Assembly: GCF_029589435.1 (NCBI RefSeq)
Contig: NZ_JARRAG010000002.1
Location: 4,340,001 to 4,404,000 of the forward strand
Direction: 5' to 3'
DNA: 64,000 nucleotides
From: Paludisphaera mucosa
Lineage (GTDB): Bacteria > Planctomycetota > Planctomycetia > Isosphaerales > Isosphaeraceae
The translations under genes and the position numbers were made by a program. Positions 8,351 to 16,708 of the stretch are shown here, in pieces. The stretch's first letter is position 1. Every line of letters starts with the position of its first letter. The notes beneath the pieces were generated by a model. That model saw only the letters and a program-made list of their open reading frames with translations. It was not told where the DNA came from and made no database searches.

Positions 8351-10105
8351 ATGCTGGCGCAGATATCGACCTGGCTTCTGTTCGCGACGTTGGGGCAGGC
8401 CCCCGCCGAGACCGCGGCCTCCTGGCTCAAGGCCGTCCCCGGAGACGTCGATTTGGTCGTGAGGAGTCGGGGGGTCGAGTCGACCTCCGGCGACCTGACC
8501 GACATGATCAAGGCCATGAGCCCGCGAGCGGCCGAGACGGCGGCCCCCGCCCTCGCGCAGCTCCTCGACCAGGCCCGGGGGCAGTACGGAGACGACGCCG
8601 TCAAGACGCCGTGGGTGGGCGTGGTGCGGGCCGTCCCGCCGGCCCCCGGCGGGGTCATGCCGTTCGCGGTCCTGATGCTGACCGACGACTATCGAGGGGT
8701 CCTCGCGAAGGTCGCCGCCGGCAAGGAGCTGGCCCTCAAGCCCCAGGACGGAGGCTTCGACGCGTTCGAAGCCCCCCACGGCGATGGCTCGTGGTACGCC
8801 GTCAAGGGCGCGGGGTTCGCGGCGTTCGGGCCCGATCGCGACCTGATCGCCGCGATCGCGAAGCCGGGCGAGACGTCGCTCGGCGCGATCCTGACGCCCG
8901 CCGCGGCCCGGCCGCTCCTGACGGGGGATCTCGGCGTCTTCGTCAACGTCGCGCGGCTCGCGAAGCGGTACGCCGACCAGATCGCCCAGGCCCGCCAGGC
9001 GTTCATGGCGGCCCTCGACCAGGGCGCCCAGAGGATGCCGAACGGGGCGAACATGGACGCCGTGAAGGACATGTACGGCGCGTTCTTCGACGCGCTCGAC
9101 GGCGCCGAGACGCTCACCCTGGGCCTCGACTTCGCCGCCGCCGGCCTCGACGTCGCCGGCCGCCTCGACCTGAAGCCGGGCGCCGACGCCGCGAAGCCGG
9201 TCGCCGTCGACCAGGGCGGGGCGGCCGAGCTGGGCGGGCTCGCCTCGGACGCGGCGTTCTACGTGTACATGAACATGCCGGCCTCAAGCATCGAGAAGTT
9301 GCAGAACCTGAGCCTCCGCATGGTCGACCCGAGCGGCAAGCTCGGCCCCGCCATGGCCCGCGCCATGGAGCAGTTCCACGGGCTGGGGCAGATCGAGACG
9401 CTCGGGACGGCCTCGTTCGAGGGCGGCATGCGCGCCTTCAACGTGATCAACGCGGCCGACCCCAAGGCGTACATCGCGGCGGTCCAGGCGATGCTCTCCG
9501 CGATGAAGGAGGCGGACGGCCCGCTCAACTTCTACAAGGAGGTCAAGGTCGAGCCGGACGCCCAGAATCACCAGGGGATCAGCTTCACCCACGTCGTCGC
9601 CGTATTCGACCAGGAGAAGCTGGCGAAGTTTGCCGCGGGCAACGGCGGCGGTGCCGCCGGCATCAAGACGATGTTCAGCGGCGATTCCCTGAGCTACTGG
9701 ATCGGCACCGACGGCAAGCGCGTGATCCAGGTGACGACGCCGACGTGGGACCAGGCCAGGGCCCAGATCGACCGCCACCTGAAAGCGGAGTCGACCGTCG
9801 GCGCCGTCCCGGCCTTCCAGGCGGTGCGGTCGGCCCTGGCGGATCGGGCGAACTTCCTGATGATCCTCAACGCCCAGGGCTTCGTCCGCATGGTCGCGTC
9901 GCAACTGGCCGCGTCGTTGAACAAGCCCGAGCTGAAAGAGCTCGCCGGCGTCCCCCCGGAGCCGGCCTTCTTCGGCTTCTCGTGGACCCTCAAGGAGCCG
10001 ACCGGCCACGAGTTCCGGATCTCGCTCCCCAGCCCGGTGGTGCCCGTCTTCGAGAAGGGCATGCTGCCGGTCTTCCAGAGCATGCAGCCGAAGCCCCAAC
10101 CCTGA
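8351..10105 (+). CDS. Secreted planctomycete protein of unknown function
   Basis: The 584-residue protein probably starts at the ATG at 8351 (MLAQISTWLLFATLGQAPAE) with GGGGAGAG upstream as ribosome binding site; a TTG two codons earlier is possible. The N-terminus looks like a short signal peptide. The body begins with WLKAVPGDVDLVVRSRG and continues with alternating helices and strands, and repeats phrases such as LADRANFLMILN and GTDGKRVIQV. This layout resembles DUF3352-like or similar exported planctomycete proteins, but I cannot name the family with confidence. No catalytic motif was seen. It converges on the GH5-like gene with a hairpin between them. Confidence 0.6.
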   Translation: MLAQISTWLLFATLGQAPAETAASWLKAVPGDVDLVVRSRGVESTSGDLTDMIKAMSPRAAETAAPALAQLLDQARGQYGDDAVKTPWVGVVRAVPPAPGGVMPFAVLMLTDDYRGVLAKVAAGKELALKPQDGGFDAFEAPHGDGSWYAVKGAGFAAFGPDRDLIAAIAKPGETSLGAILTPAAARPLLTGDLGVFVNVARLAKRYADQIAQARQAFMAALDQGAQRMPNGANMDAVKDMYGAFFDALDGAETLTLGLDFAAAGLDVAGRLDLKPGADAAKPVAVDQGGAAELGGLASDAAFYVYMNMPASSIEKLQNLSLRMVDPSGKLGPAMARAMEQFHGLGQIETLGTASFEGGMRAFNVINAADPKAYIAAVQAMLSAMKEADGPLNFYKEVKVEPDAQNHQGISFTHVVAVFDQEKLAKFAAGNGGGAAGIKTMFSGDSLSYWIGTDGKRVIQVTTPTWDQARAQIDRHLKAESTVGAVPAFQAVRSALADRANFLMILNAQGFVRMVASQLAASLNKPELKELAGVPPEPAFFGFSWTLKEPTGHEFRISLPSPVVPVFEKGMLPVFQSMQPKPQP

Positions 10106-10121
10106 CGGGGGTCCTCGGGAG

Positions 10122-10164
10122 GGTCCCGGCCGTCGCGGGTCTTACCACCGCCGCGGCCGGGACC
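10122..10164. terminator. Hairpin between convergent genes
   Basis: GGTCCCGGCC (10122-10131) pairs perfectly with GGCCGGGACC (10155-10164) around a 23-base loop. It lies 16 bp after the stop of the gene at 8351 and 20 bp before the end of the convergent GH5-like gene. There is no T tract. Confidence 0.45.
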
Positions 10165-10183
10165 GTCGCTCCCGGGTGCGGCT

Positions 10184-11410
10184 TCACTCGATCCCCGCGT
10201 ACCGACGGTTGAACGCGGCGGCCCGTTCGACCAGCAGGGGATGCGAGCGGCCGTCGAACGTCAGTTCGGGCTGCCAGGGGAATCGCCACACCCACAAGGC
10301 GATCAGGGAGATCCCCTCCTCGTCGGCCATGTCGAGGTAGGCCCGGGCCCACTTCGCCTCGGGGTCGGACTTGAACGACGGGACGTCCTGGCCGAGTTCG
10401 CCGATGAACAGGGGGACTCGCGCGGCCTTGACGGCCCGGGCGGTGAGGCGGGCGCGTTCGAGCGCGTCGAGGCCGGAGCCCCTGGGGCCGGGGTCGGCCG
10501 GGCCGTAGTGGTGCAGGCTGAAGACGTCGAGCGGCTCGGGCTGGGCGGCCAGTTCGTTCGCCAGGTGCTCGCGCCAGGCGTCGTCGCGGAAGCGGAACTC
10601 GGGGAAGGTCTCGCGGCGGCTGGTCGCCTCGGGACGCACGCCGGCGTCGCCGCTGGTCACCGGGTGATTCGGGTCGAGCGACTTGATGAACGCGGCCTGC
10701 TCGCGATAGAGCCGCTGCGTCATCGCCCAGGTCAGCGAGTCCTCGCGCTCGCCCGTTTCGCGGACCGTCGCGCCTTCGGGATAGACGCCCCGGGGGAGGA
10801 GCGGCGAGCCCTGGGCGTCGACGTCGGCGGCGAGCATCACCTCGTTCTCCAGCTCCCACATGAGGACGGTGGGGTCGTCCTTGTAGCGAGTGACGAACGC
10901 CTGGACGTAGCGTCGGTTCGCCTGCGCGGTCTTCGACGCCGGGTCGAGGATCGCGCCCCGGGGCTCGCCGCAGTGGGCGTTCCAGGTGGTGACGTTCAAC
11001 GAGGGGACGAGGCGGACGCCCGAGCGTCGGCAGAGGGCGAACAGCTCGTCCATCCCCCGCCAGTAGGCGTCGGGATCGCGGGCGTAGAGCCGGTCGGCCT
11101 CGATCGGATAGCCCGGCCCGGCGAAGAACCGGATGAACGCCAGGCCGCCCCGCGAGGCGTCCTCCACGGCCGCCACGGCGGCCGCCTTCGCCGCCTCGGG
11201 GGTGCCATAGAGCTGCCCGAGGTGGAACCAGGTCCCCAGGTAGATCTGGCTCAGGTGTGGCACGTTGACGCCCACGGCGCGGTACTCGCGGCCGTTCAAC
11301 ATCAGCTGCGGGCCGCGGACGAAGACGAAGCCTGCGACGGGCCGGGGCGGCCCCGCTTGCGCCGCGAGACACCAGGCGACGGCCATCGTCGCGAGGGCGG
11401 ATTTCCACAT
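10184..11410 (-). CDS. Secreted GH5-like glycoside hydrolase (cellulase/mannanase fold)
   Basis: The 408-residue product has a signal peptide (MWKSALATMAVAWCLAAQA) and the layout of a clan GH-A glycosidase related to GH5 mannanases: LNGREYRAVGVN at the first strand, MWELENEVML with the acid/base pair N189-E190, SLHHYGP near 298-303, and IGELGQD with the likely nucleophile E338. The substrate is probably a beta-mannan or beta-glucan type chain, but that is inference. It starts divergently from the GH127 gene with 208 bp between them, so they may share control. The frame is open further upstream than the chosen ATG, but that stretch is the antisense of GH127. Confidence 0.8.
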   Translation of the reverse strand: MWKSALATMAVAWCLAAQAGPPRPVAGFVFVRGPQLMLNGREYRAVGVNVPHLSQIYLGTWFHLGQLYGTPEAAKAAAVAAVEDASRGGLAFIRFFAGPGYPIEADRLYARDPDAYWRGMDELFALCRRSGVRLVPSLNVTTWNAHCGEPRGAILDPASKTAQANRRYVQAFVTRYKDDPTVLMWELENEVMLAADVDAQGSPLLPRGVYPEGATVRETGEREDSLTWAMTQRLYREQAAFIKSLDPNHPVTSGDAGVRPEATSRRETFPEFRFRDDAWREHLANELAAQPEPLDVFSLHHYGPADPGPRGSGLDALERARLTARAVKAARVPLFIGELGQDVPSFKSDPEAKWARAYLDMADEEGISLIALWVWRFPWQPELTFDGRSHPLLVERAAAFNRRYAGIE

Positions 11411-11618
11411 GATTCGATCCTTGTTCGCCGCCGCGCGATTCGGGTTCGTCGCGGCTGCGGAGGGCGTGGGAGGTCCGGTAGCAGGCCACCTCGACGGTAA
11501 CGAAGGGGTACGCCGGCGTCGAGGGGCCGCCGGTCGGCGGAGGCTGGCGGAGGGCCCGGAAATCGGGTCTATTCTGTTCCATAACGCCCCCGAGATCGAA
11601 CACCTGGGAGACGACGTC

Positions 11619-13580
11619 ATGAAGTCGACGCCGACGACGAAGCCGCTGGGGATCGCGGCCCTGGCCGTCCTGACCGCCAGCCTCTTGCCGATCGCCGCCG
11701 CCGCGCCGCCGGAGACGCCTCCCGACCGGCCCCTGCGACGCCCCGCCGGCCTGCGGGCGGAGCCCTCGGGGCCCTTGCGGGCGTACCTGGACGCGGTCAC
11801 GGCCAACTGGCTGCTCCCGGGCCCGAAGGCGAATCCCGCCATCCTGGCGATGTTCGCCGACCGCGACCGGCCGCCGACCCGCGACCTGCTCCCCTGGTCG
11901 GGCGAGTTCGCCGGCAAGTTCCTCACGGGTGCGGCGCAGGTGTACCAGGCGACCCGCGACCCCGAGTTGAAGCGTTCGCTCGACGGCTACGTCCGCGCGC
12001 TCCTGCCGCTGCAGGACGTCGACGGCTACTTCGGGCCCTTCTCCAAGGAGCATCGGCTGACGGGTACGGCCCCCAACATCCAGGGGAAGCCCGGCGGGTC
12101 GTGGGACGCCTGGGGACATTATCACATGATGCTCGGCCTGATGACCTGGGACGAGGCCGTCGGCTCTCCCGAGTCCCTGGCCGCCGCCGTGAAGATCGCC
12201 GACCTGTTCTGCGCCAAGTTCCTGGGCGACAAGAAGCCCCGGCTGGTCGACACCGGCTCGACCGAGATGAACCTCGCCCCGGCGCACGCGCTCGTCCTGC
12301 TGTACGAGAAGACCCGCCAGCCGAAGTACCTGGACCTGGCGAAGCAGATCGTCGACGAGTTCGCCGCGGCCGGCCCCGACGGCAAGCCGCTGGCCGGCGA
12401 CTACCTCCGCCGCGGCCTGGCCGGCGACGAGTTCTTCCAGACGCCCAAGCCCCGCTGGGAGAGCCTCCACCCGATGCAGGCCCTGGCCGCGATCGGCCGG
12501 GTCGAGAACGACGCGGAGCGTCGCAAGGCGTACGCCAACCTGTGGTGGAGCATCGCCAAGCTCGACCGCCACAACAACGGCGGCTTCTCCTCCGGGGAGC
12601 AGGCGCAGGGCGACCCCTACCACCCGGGCGCCATCGAGACCTGCTGCACGATCGCCTGGCTCGCGCTCTCGGTCGACATGCTCAAGCAGTCGGGCGACCC
12701 GGTCGTCGCCGACGAGTTGGAGCTGTCGACGATGAACTCGGCGCTCGGTATGTTCTCGCCGTCGGGACGCTGGAGCACGTACAACACGCCCATGGACGGC
12801 GTCCGCCAGGCGAACTTCCACGAGATCGTCTTCCAGGCCCGGCCCGGCTCGCCCGAGCTGAATTGCTGCTCCGTCAACGCCGCGCGCGGCATCGGCCTGG
12901 TCTCGCAGTGGGCGTTGCTGAGCGACGCGGCCTCGGGAGGCCTCGTCCTCAACTGGTACGGGGCCGGCAAGCTCGCCGGCCGGCTCGGCGGCGGCGCGTC
13001 GGTCGGCTTCGACACCGAGACCGACTATCCGCGCTCGGGTCGCGTCCGCATCAAGGTCGCCGTCGACCAGCCGACGAAGTTCGCGCTCGGCCTGCGCATC
13101 CCCCAGTGGTCGACGGCCACGAAACTGACGGTCGCCGGCACGGCGGTCGCCGACGTCAGGCCGGCGACCTACCAGACGATCGATCGCGAATGGAAGAACG
13201 GCGACCTGATCGAGCTGGACCTGGACATGGGCCCGCGCGTCTGGGTCGGCGAGAAGGGGTACGCCGGCCGCGCCTCGCTGTTCGTCGGCCCGACCCTGCT
13301 GGCCTACGACGCCAGCCGGGACGACAACGGCCCCGACGACCCCGAGCCCATCGACGCGCGCTCGCTCCGCATCCTGCCGACGACCGACGCGAAGGGCCCG
13401 CAGCCGCCCATCGTCCTCGTCGAGGCGAAGACCGCGGACGGCAAGACCGTGAAGCTCTGCGACTTCGCCTCCGCCGGCGCCGACGGCTCCCGCTACCGCT
13501 CGTGGCTCCGCGTCGAGCACGCCTCGGCGACCCCCTTCTCTCGCGAGCACACGTTCCGCACGGGCCCGCCGCAGGAGTGA
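11619..13580 (+). CDS. GH127 beta-L-arabinofuranosidase, secreted
   Basis: This 653-residue protein has a signal peptide (residues 1-29, ending AAAA) and the (alpha/alpha)6-barrel pattern of GH127. The zinc-thiolate active site is visible: E340-T-C342 and C416-C417 match in order and spacing the Glu338, Cys340, Cys417 and Cys418 site of Bifidobacterium HypBA1, where the first cysteine of the pair (Cys417) is the nucleophile. Other conserved segments are GGSWDAWGHYHMMLGL and the C-terminal beta-sandwich. It should release L-arabinofuranose from arabinan, extensin or pectin side chains after export. GGGAGA lies upstream of the ATG. It is divergent from the GH5-like gene; an IS4 element lies downstream. 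Confidence 0.9.
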   Translation: MKSTPTTKPLGIAALAVLTASLLPIAAAAPPETPPDRPLRRPAGLRAEPSGPLRAYLDAVTANWLLPGPKANPAILAMFADRDRPPTRDLLPWSGEFAGKFLTGAAQVYQATRDPELKRSLDGYVRALLPLQDVDGYFGPFSKEHRLTGTAPNIQGKPGGSWDAWGHYHMMLGLMTWDEAVGSPESLAAAVKIADLFCAKFLGDKKPRLVDTGSTEMNLAPAHALVLLYEKTRQPKYLDLAKQIVDEFAAAGPDGKPLAGDYLRRGLAGDEFFQTPKPRWESLHPMQALAAIGRVENDAERRKAYANLWWSIAKLDRHNNGGFSSGEQAQGDPYHPGAIETCCTIAWLALSVDMLKQSGDPVVADELELSTMNSALGMFSPSGRWSTYNTPMDGVRQANFHEIVFQARPGSPELNCCSVNAARGIGLVSQWALLSDAASGGLVLNWYGAGKLAGRLGGGASVGFDTETDYPRSGRVRIKVAVDQPTKFALGLRIPQWSTATKLTVAGTAVADVRPATYQTIDREWKNGDLIELDLDMGPRVWVGEKGYAGRASLFVGPTLLAYDASRDDNGPDDPEPIDARSLRILPTTDAKGPQPPIVLVEAKTADGKTVKLCDFASAGADGSRYRSWLRVEHASATPFSREHTFRTGPPQE

Positions 13581-13656
13581 TCGGGCGCGGTTTCGGGGCG
13601 AGCCCGCCGCCGACGCGTCGCCTTCCTCGTGAGGCGACGCGTCGGGATGCCCTGGC

Positions 13657-13707
13657 TCACGGCCGAATGGGAGGGGACGAGACGGACTTCGCCCAGTCGG
13701 CGTGGAC
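13657..13707 (-). pseudogene. Displaced 3' end of the IS-interrupted sulfatase
   Basis: Read on the minus strand, this stretch continues the sulfatase frame: it begins with the second copy of the 12-bp target duplication and encodes VHADWAKSVSSPPIRP-type sequence to a TGA at 13657-13659. Joining it to the sulfatase body at 15247 restores an ordinary sulfatase C-terminus (HADWAKS). It is now separated from its gene by 1.5 kb of IS4 element. Confidence 0.8.
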
Positions 13708-15246
13708 GAATGGCACGTAGATTTCCGTAAGCTTTACGCCGAGAGCAGGATGGGAATCTGCCGGCGATCCGGCTCCGATGGGTAAGGGATTCATCCTCCA
13801 CCATTCCGGGGCCGAGCGATGCGACTACCCTCCAACGGTCACCTCCGCCATCAGGTCGACGCCCTTCGCCGCCAGTTCCTCCAGGAGGGCGGCCTCCCGT
13901 TCACCGACGTCCTCACCGCCGACTGCCTCCAAGAGGCCCTCCGCGAGATCAAGGCGACTTGGAAGGACCGGATCTACACCCCGCTGGTGACGCTCTGGGT
14001 CTTCCTCGGCCAGGCCCTCAACGCCGACCACTCCTGCCGCGCCGCCGTCGCGCGGCTGGTCGCCGATCGCGCCGCGCGGGGGTTGCCGCCCTGCAGCTCC
14101 GAGACCGGGGCGTACTGCCAGGCGAGGAAGCGACTGCCCGAGGGCTTCTTCTCCGCCGTGGCCCGCCGGGTAGGGCAGTCGCTGGACGCCCGGGTCGATC
14201 GGCGGTGGCTCTGGAAGGGCCGCCGCGTCTGCCTCTTCGACGGCTCGACGGTCTCCATGCCCGACACGGCGGAGAACCGCCGCGAGTACCCTCTGGCCTA
14301 CAACCAGGTCCCCGGGACGAGCTTCGCCCCGGCTCGCATCGGGGCGATCATCTCGCTGTCCTGCGGCGCGATCCTCGACCTGGGCGTCTGCCGCTATGCC
14401 GGCAAGGGCCAGGGCGAGGTCAGCCTGCTGCGGCGCCTGTGGGACGTGCTCCGCCCCGGCGACGTGCTGCTGGGCGACCGCCTGATGTCGGGCTGGGTCG
14501 GCATGCACTTGCTGAAGGAACGCGGGGTGGACACCGTCAGCCGCCTCTCGGCTCATCGCCGGGCCGACTTCCGCAAGGGGGCCCGCCTGGGCAAGGACGA
14601 CCACCTAGTCGTCTGGAAGAAGCCGACCTCGATCCGCTCGGTGGACCGGAAGACCTACAACGAGCTGCCCGGCTCGATCACCGTGCGCGAGACCCGCTTC
14701 CGCGTCGTTCAGCCGGGGTTCCGGACGCGGTCGATCGTGGTGGTGACGACATTGCTGGACCCGGCGCAGGCGAGCCGGGAGGAACTGGCCGGGCTGTACC
14801 GGGCCCGGTGGAATAACGAGCTCGACCTGAGGTCGATCAAGATCACGCTCCAGATGGACAGGTTGCGCTGCAAGACCCCGGAACTTGTTCGCAAGGAGAT
14901 CTGGGCCCACGTCCTGGCGTACAACCTGATCCGCACGGTCATGGCCCAGGCGGCGGCCGGCGTGGGGGTGGCGCCGCGTTCGATCAGCTTCAAGGCGTCG
15001 CTGCAGGTGCTGGAGGCGTTCCGGCCGCAGCTCGCCGACCCGGCCGGCCGCGGCGCGGGCCGGCTTGCGGCGCTCTACGAGCGATTGCTGCGGGCCATCG
15101 CCGTGCACCGGGTCGGCGACCGACCCGACCGGTTCGAGCCCCGCATGACCAAGAAGGGGCCGAGGGGGTATGAAGAGCTGAAGCGACCGCGGAAGGAGAT
15201 CAAGCTCCAGATCCTCAAACGAGCTAGCAAAATCTAAGTGCCATTC
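13708..15246 (+). mobile_element. IS4-family insertion sequence, 1539 bp
   Basis: The element is bounded by imperfect terminal inverted repeats: both ends begin GAATGGCAC, then G or T, then TAGATTT (16 of 17 identical). It is flanked by the direct repeat GTCGGCGTGGAC at 13696-13707 and 15247-15258, a 12-bp target duplication within the 10-13 bp range known for IS4-group elements. It carries one transposase gene whose stop codon lies inside the right repeat. It is inserted in the 3' end of a minus-strand sulfatase. The clean ends, duplication and intact transposase suggest a recent insertion. Confidence 0.9.
13819..15237 (+). CDS. IS4-family DDE transposase
   Basis: The 472-residue transposase has the complete IS4 catalytic set: D141 in FDGSTVSMPD, D220 in LLGDRLMSGW, and the Y-(2)-R-(3)-E-(6)-K signature in YRARWNNELDLRSIK with E334 and K341. 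The N-terminal region (about 1-120) is the DNA-binding part, with the DUF4372-like opening seen in planctomycete members. It cuts and pastes its own element. No frameshift or stop is present, so it is probably active. The start at 13819 is a plausible ATG about 110 bp inside the element. Antisense read-through of this gene now supplies a spurious tail to the interrupted sulfatase. Confidence 0.9.
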   Translation: MRLPSNGHLRHQVDALRRQFLQEGGLPFTDVLTADCLQEALREIKATWKDRIYTPLVTLWVFLGQALNADHSCRAAVARLVADRAARGLPPCSSETGAYCQARKRLPEGFFSAVARRVGQSLDARVDRRWLWKGRRVCLFDGSTVSMPDTAENRREYPLAYNQVPGTSFAPARIGAIISLSCGAILDLGVCRYAGKGQGEVSLLRRLWDVLRPGDVLLGDRLMSGWVGMHLLKERGVDTVSRLSAHRRADFRKGARLGKDDHLVVWKKPTSIRSVDRKTYNELPGSITVRETRFRVVQPGFRTRSIVVVTTLLDPAQASREELAGLYRARWNNELDLRSIKITLQMDRLRCKTPELVRKEIWAHVLAYNLIRTVMAQAAAGVGVAPRSISFKASLQVLEAFRPQLADPAGRGAGRLAALYERLLRAIAVHRVGDRPDRFEPRMTKKGPRGYEELKRPRKEIKLQILKRASKI

Positions 15247-16560
15247 GTCGGCGTGGACCTTCGACAGCCGCTCGACGACGTCGGGATGCTCTGCGGCCAT
15301 GTTCCGGGTCTCGCCCGGGTCGGCCTCCAGGTCGGCGAGGAAGAGGGCGTCGGGACCCGTGAGGGGCCGGTTCTGGTCGTCGCGGCCGTTGCGGACGAGC
15401 TTCCAGCGGCCCTCGCGGACGGCGTCCTGGCCGGCCGAAGTCCAGCTCAGGGATTCGTGGGGCGAGGGGGCGTCGCGGGCCAGCACGTCGGCGAGATCCT
15501 CGCCTTCGAAGGCCCCCGGCTCGGCCGGACCGCCGGCGGCGGCGAGGATGGTCGGGGCGAGGTCGTACGTGCACGCGACCTGATTCCGCACCTGGCCGGC
15601 GGGGACGACGCCGGGGCGGCGGACGATGCAAGGGACGCGCAGGCCGCCGTCGAAGAGGCTGAACTTGCGGCCGCGGAACGGCCCGTTGTCGCCGATGGGG
15701 CCGTCGCCGCGGGCCTCGGCCGTCGCGCCGTGGTCGCTCAGGAAGACGACGAGCGTACGATCGGCGATCTTGTGCCGATCCAGTCGCGCCAGCACGTCGC
15801 CGACGCTCTCGTCGACGGCCGCCAGCGTCGCCGCGTACCGGCCGCGCGAGGGGGGGAGCGATGCGAACTTCTTCACCAATCGCTGGGGGGCCTGCAGCGG
15901 GTAGTGCGGCAGGTTGTAGGCGACGTAGAGGAAGAACGGCCGGGCGCGATTCTCGTCGACGAACCGGAGGGCCTCGCGGGTGACGATGTCGGTCAGGTAC
16001 GTGCCGTCCTCGTGGACCTCCTGATCGTCCCGGCGCAGGTCGTGGACGTGGGGGGCTTCCCAGTAGAAGGTGTGGCTGAAGTTGTCGACGCAGCCGGCGT
16101 AGAAGCCGAAGAAGCGGTCGAACCCCTGCTCGTTGGGGCTGGATCCCGGGGCCGAGCCCAGGTGCCACTTGCCGACGGCCGCCGTCGCATAGCCCAGCGG
16201 CCTGAGCCTTTCGGCGATGGTGAGTTGCTCGGGAGGCATCCCGGGCTGGCCCGGATAAGACGACACGTTGCCGGGCACGCCCGCGCCCTGAGGCGACCGG
16301 CCCGTCAGCATCGCCGCGCGCGACGGCGAGCAGACGGGGGCCGCGGAATACCAGGTCGTGAACCGCACGCCCTCCGCGGCCAGCCGGTCGATGTTGGGAG
16401 TCTGCAGGTCCTTCGAACCTTGGCAGCCGAGGTCGCCGTAACCCTGGTCGTCGGTGAAGAAGACCACGACGTTGGGGCGATCCGGCTTCGCGTCCCCGCC
16501 GTGTGCGGCAGTCGAGACGACGAGCGCCGCGAGGGCCGACAGGAGCCATCGTCGCATCAT
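14605..16560 (-). CDS. Secreted sulfatase, C-terminus replaced by IS4 read-through
   Basis: The true gene body is 15247-16560 (438 codons). It has a signal peptide (1-20, ending STAAH), the metal aspartates in FFTDDQGYGD, the formylglycine site C77-S-P-S-R, KWHLG, and a normal alkaline-phosphatase-fold body to LEADPGETRN and VERLSKVHAD. It should hydrolyse sulfate esters of polysaccharides outside the cytoplasm, after conversion of C77 by an FGE enzyme not seen here. At residue 438 the IS4 element begins. The frame stays open through antisense transposase sequence for about 213 further codons to 14605. The original end lies at 13657, losing only about 13 native residues. Activity may survive if the foreign tail is tolerated. 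Confidence 0.8.
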   Translation of the reverse strand: MMRRWLLSALAALVVSTAAHGGDAKPDRPNVVVFFTDDQGYGDLGCQGSKDLQTPNIDRLAAEGVRFTTWYSAAPVCSPSRAAMLTGRSPQGAGVPGNVSSYPGQPGMPPEQLTIAERLRPLGYATAAVGKWHLGSAPGSSPNEQGFDRFFGFYAGCVDNFSHTFYWEAPHVHDLRRDDQEVHEDGTYLTDIVTREALRFVDENRARPFFLYVAYNLPHYPLQAPQRLVKKFASLPPSRGRYAATLAAVDESVGDVLARLDRHKIADRTLVVFLSDHGATAEARGDGPIGDNGPFRGRKFSLFDGGLRVPCIVRRPGVVPAGQVRNQVACTYDLAPTILAAAGGPAEPGAFEGEDLADVLARDAPSPHESLSWTSAGQDAVREGRWKLVRNGRDDQNRPLTGPDALFLADLEADPGETRNMAAEHPDVVERLSKVHADEWHLDFASSFEDLELDLLPRSLQLFIPPRPLLGHAGLEPVGSVADPVHGDGPQQSLVERRKPARAAAGRVGELRPERLQHLQRRLEADRTRRHPHAGRRLGHDRADQVVRQDVGPDLLANKFRGLAAQPVHLERDLDRPQVELVIPPGPVQPGQFLPARLRRVQQCRHHHDRPRPEPRLNDAEAGLAHGDRAGQLVVGLPVHRADRGRLLPDD

Positions 16561-16708
16561 CGAGCGTTCTCCGGTCGTGGGGGGTCGGTCGGGAGGGCGA
16601 ACGCGCCCATCGCCGGCCGCGCCTCGCCCTCGGCGACGCAGGCCGGGACCAGGATCTCGACCTTCGATCGACCCATGACGAGCCCCGCTTCCTGGACGGC
16701 TTTTTCGA

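Noticed and set aside
9990-13550. Minus-strand open frame of over 1100 codons
   Set aside because: It runs antisense to the GH127 gene and out of phase with the GH5-like gene, is arginine- and glycine-rich, and has no start, domain or ribosome binding site. High GC3 creates such frames.
14605-16560. Taking the sulfatase as an intact 651-residue protein with a new C-terminal domain
   Set aside because: The last 213 codons are exactly the antisense of an IS4 transposase, and the ancestral stop is found at 13657.
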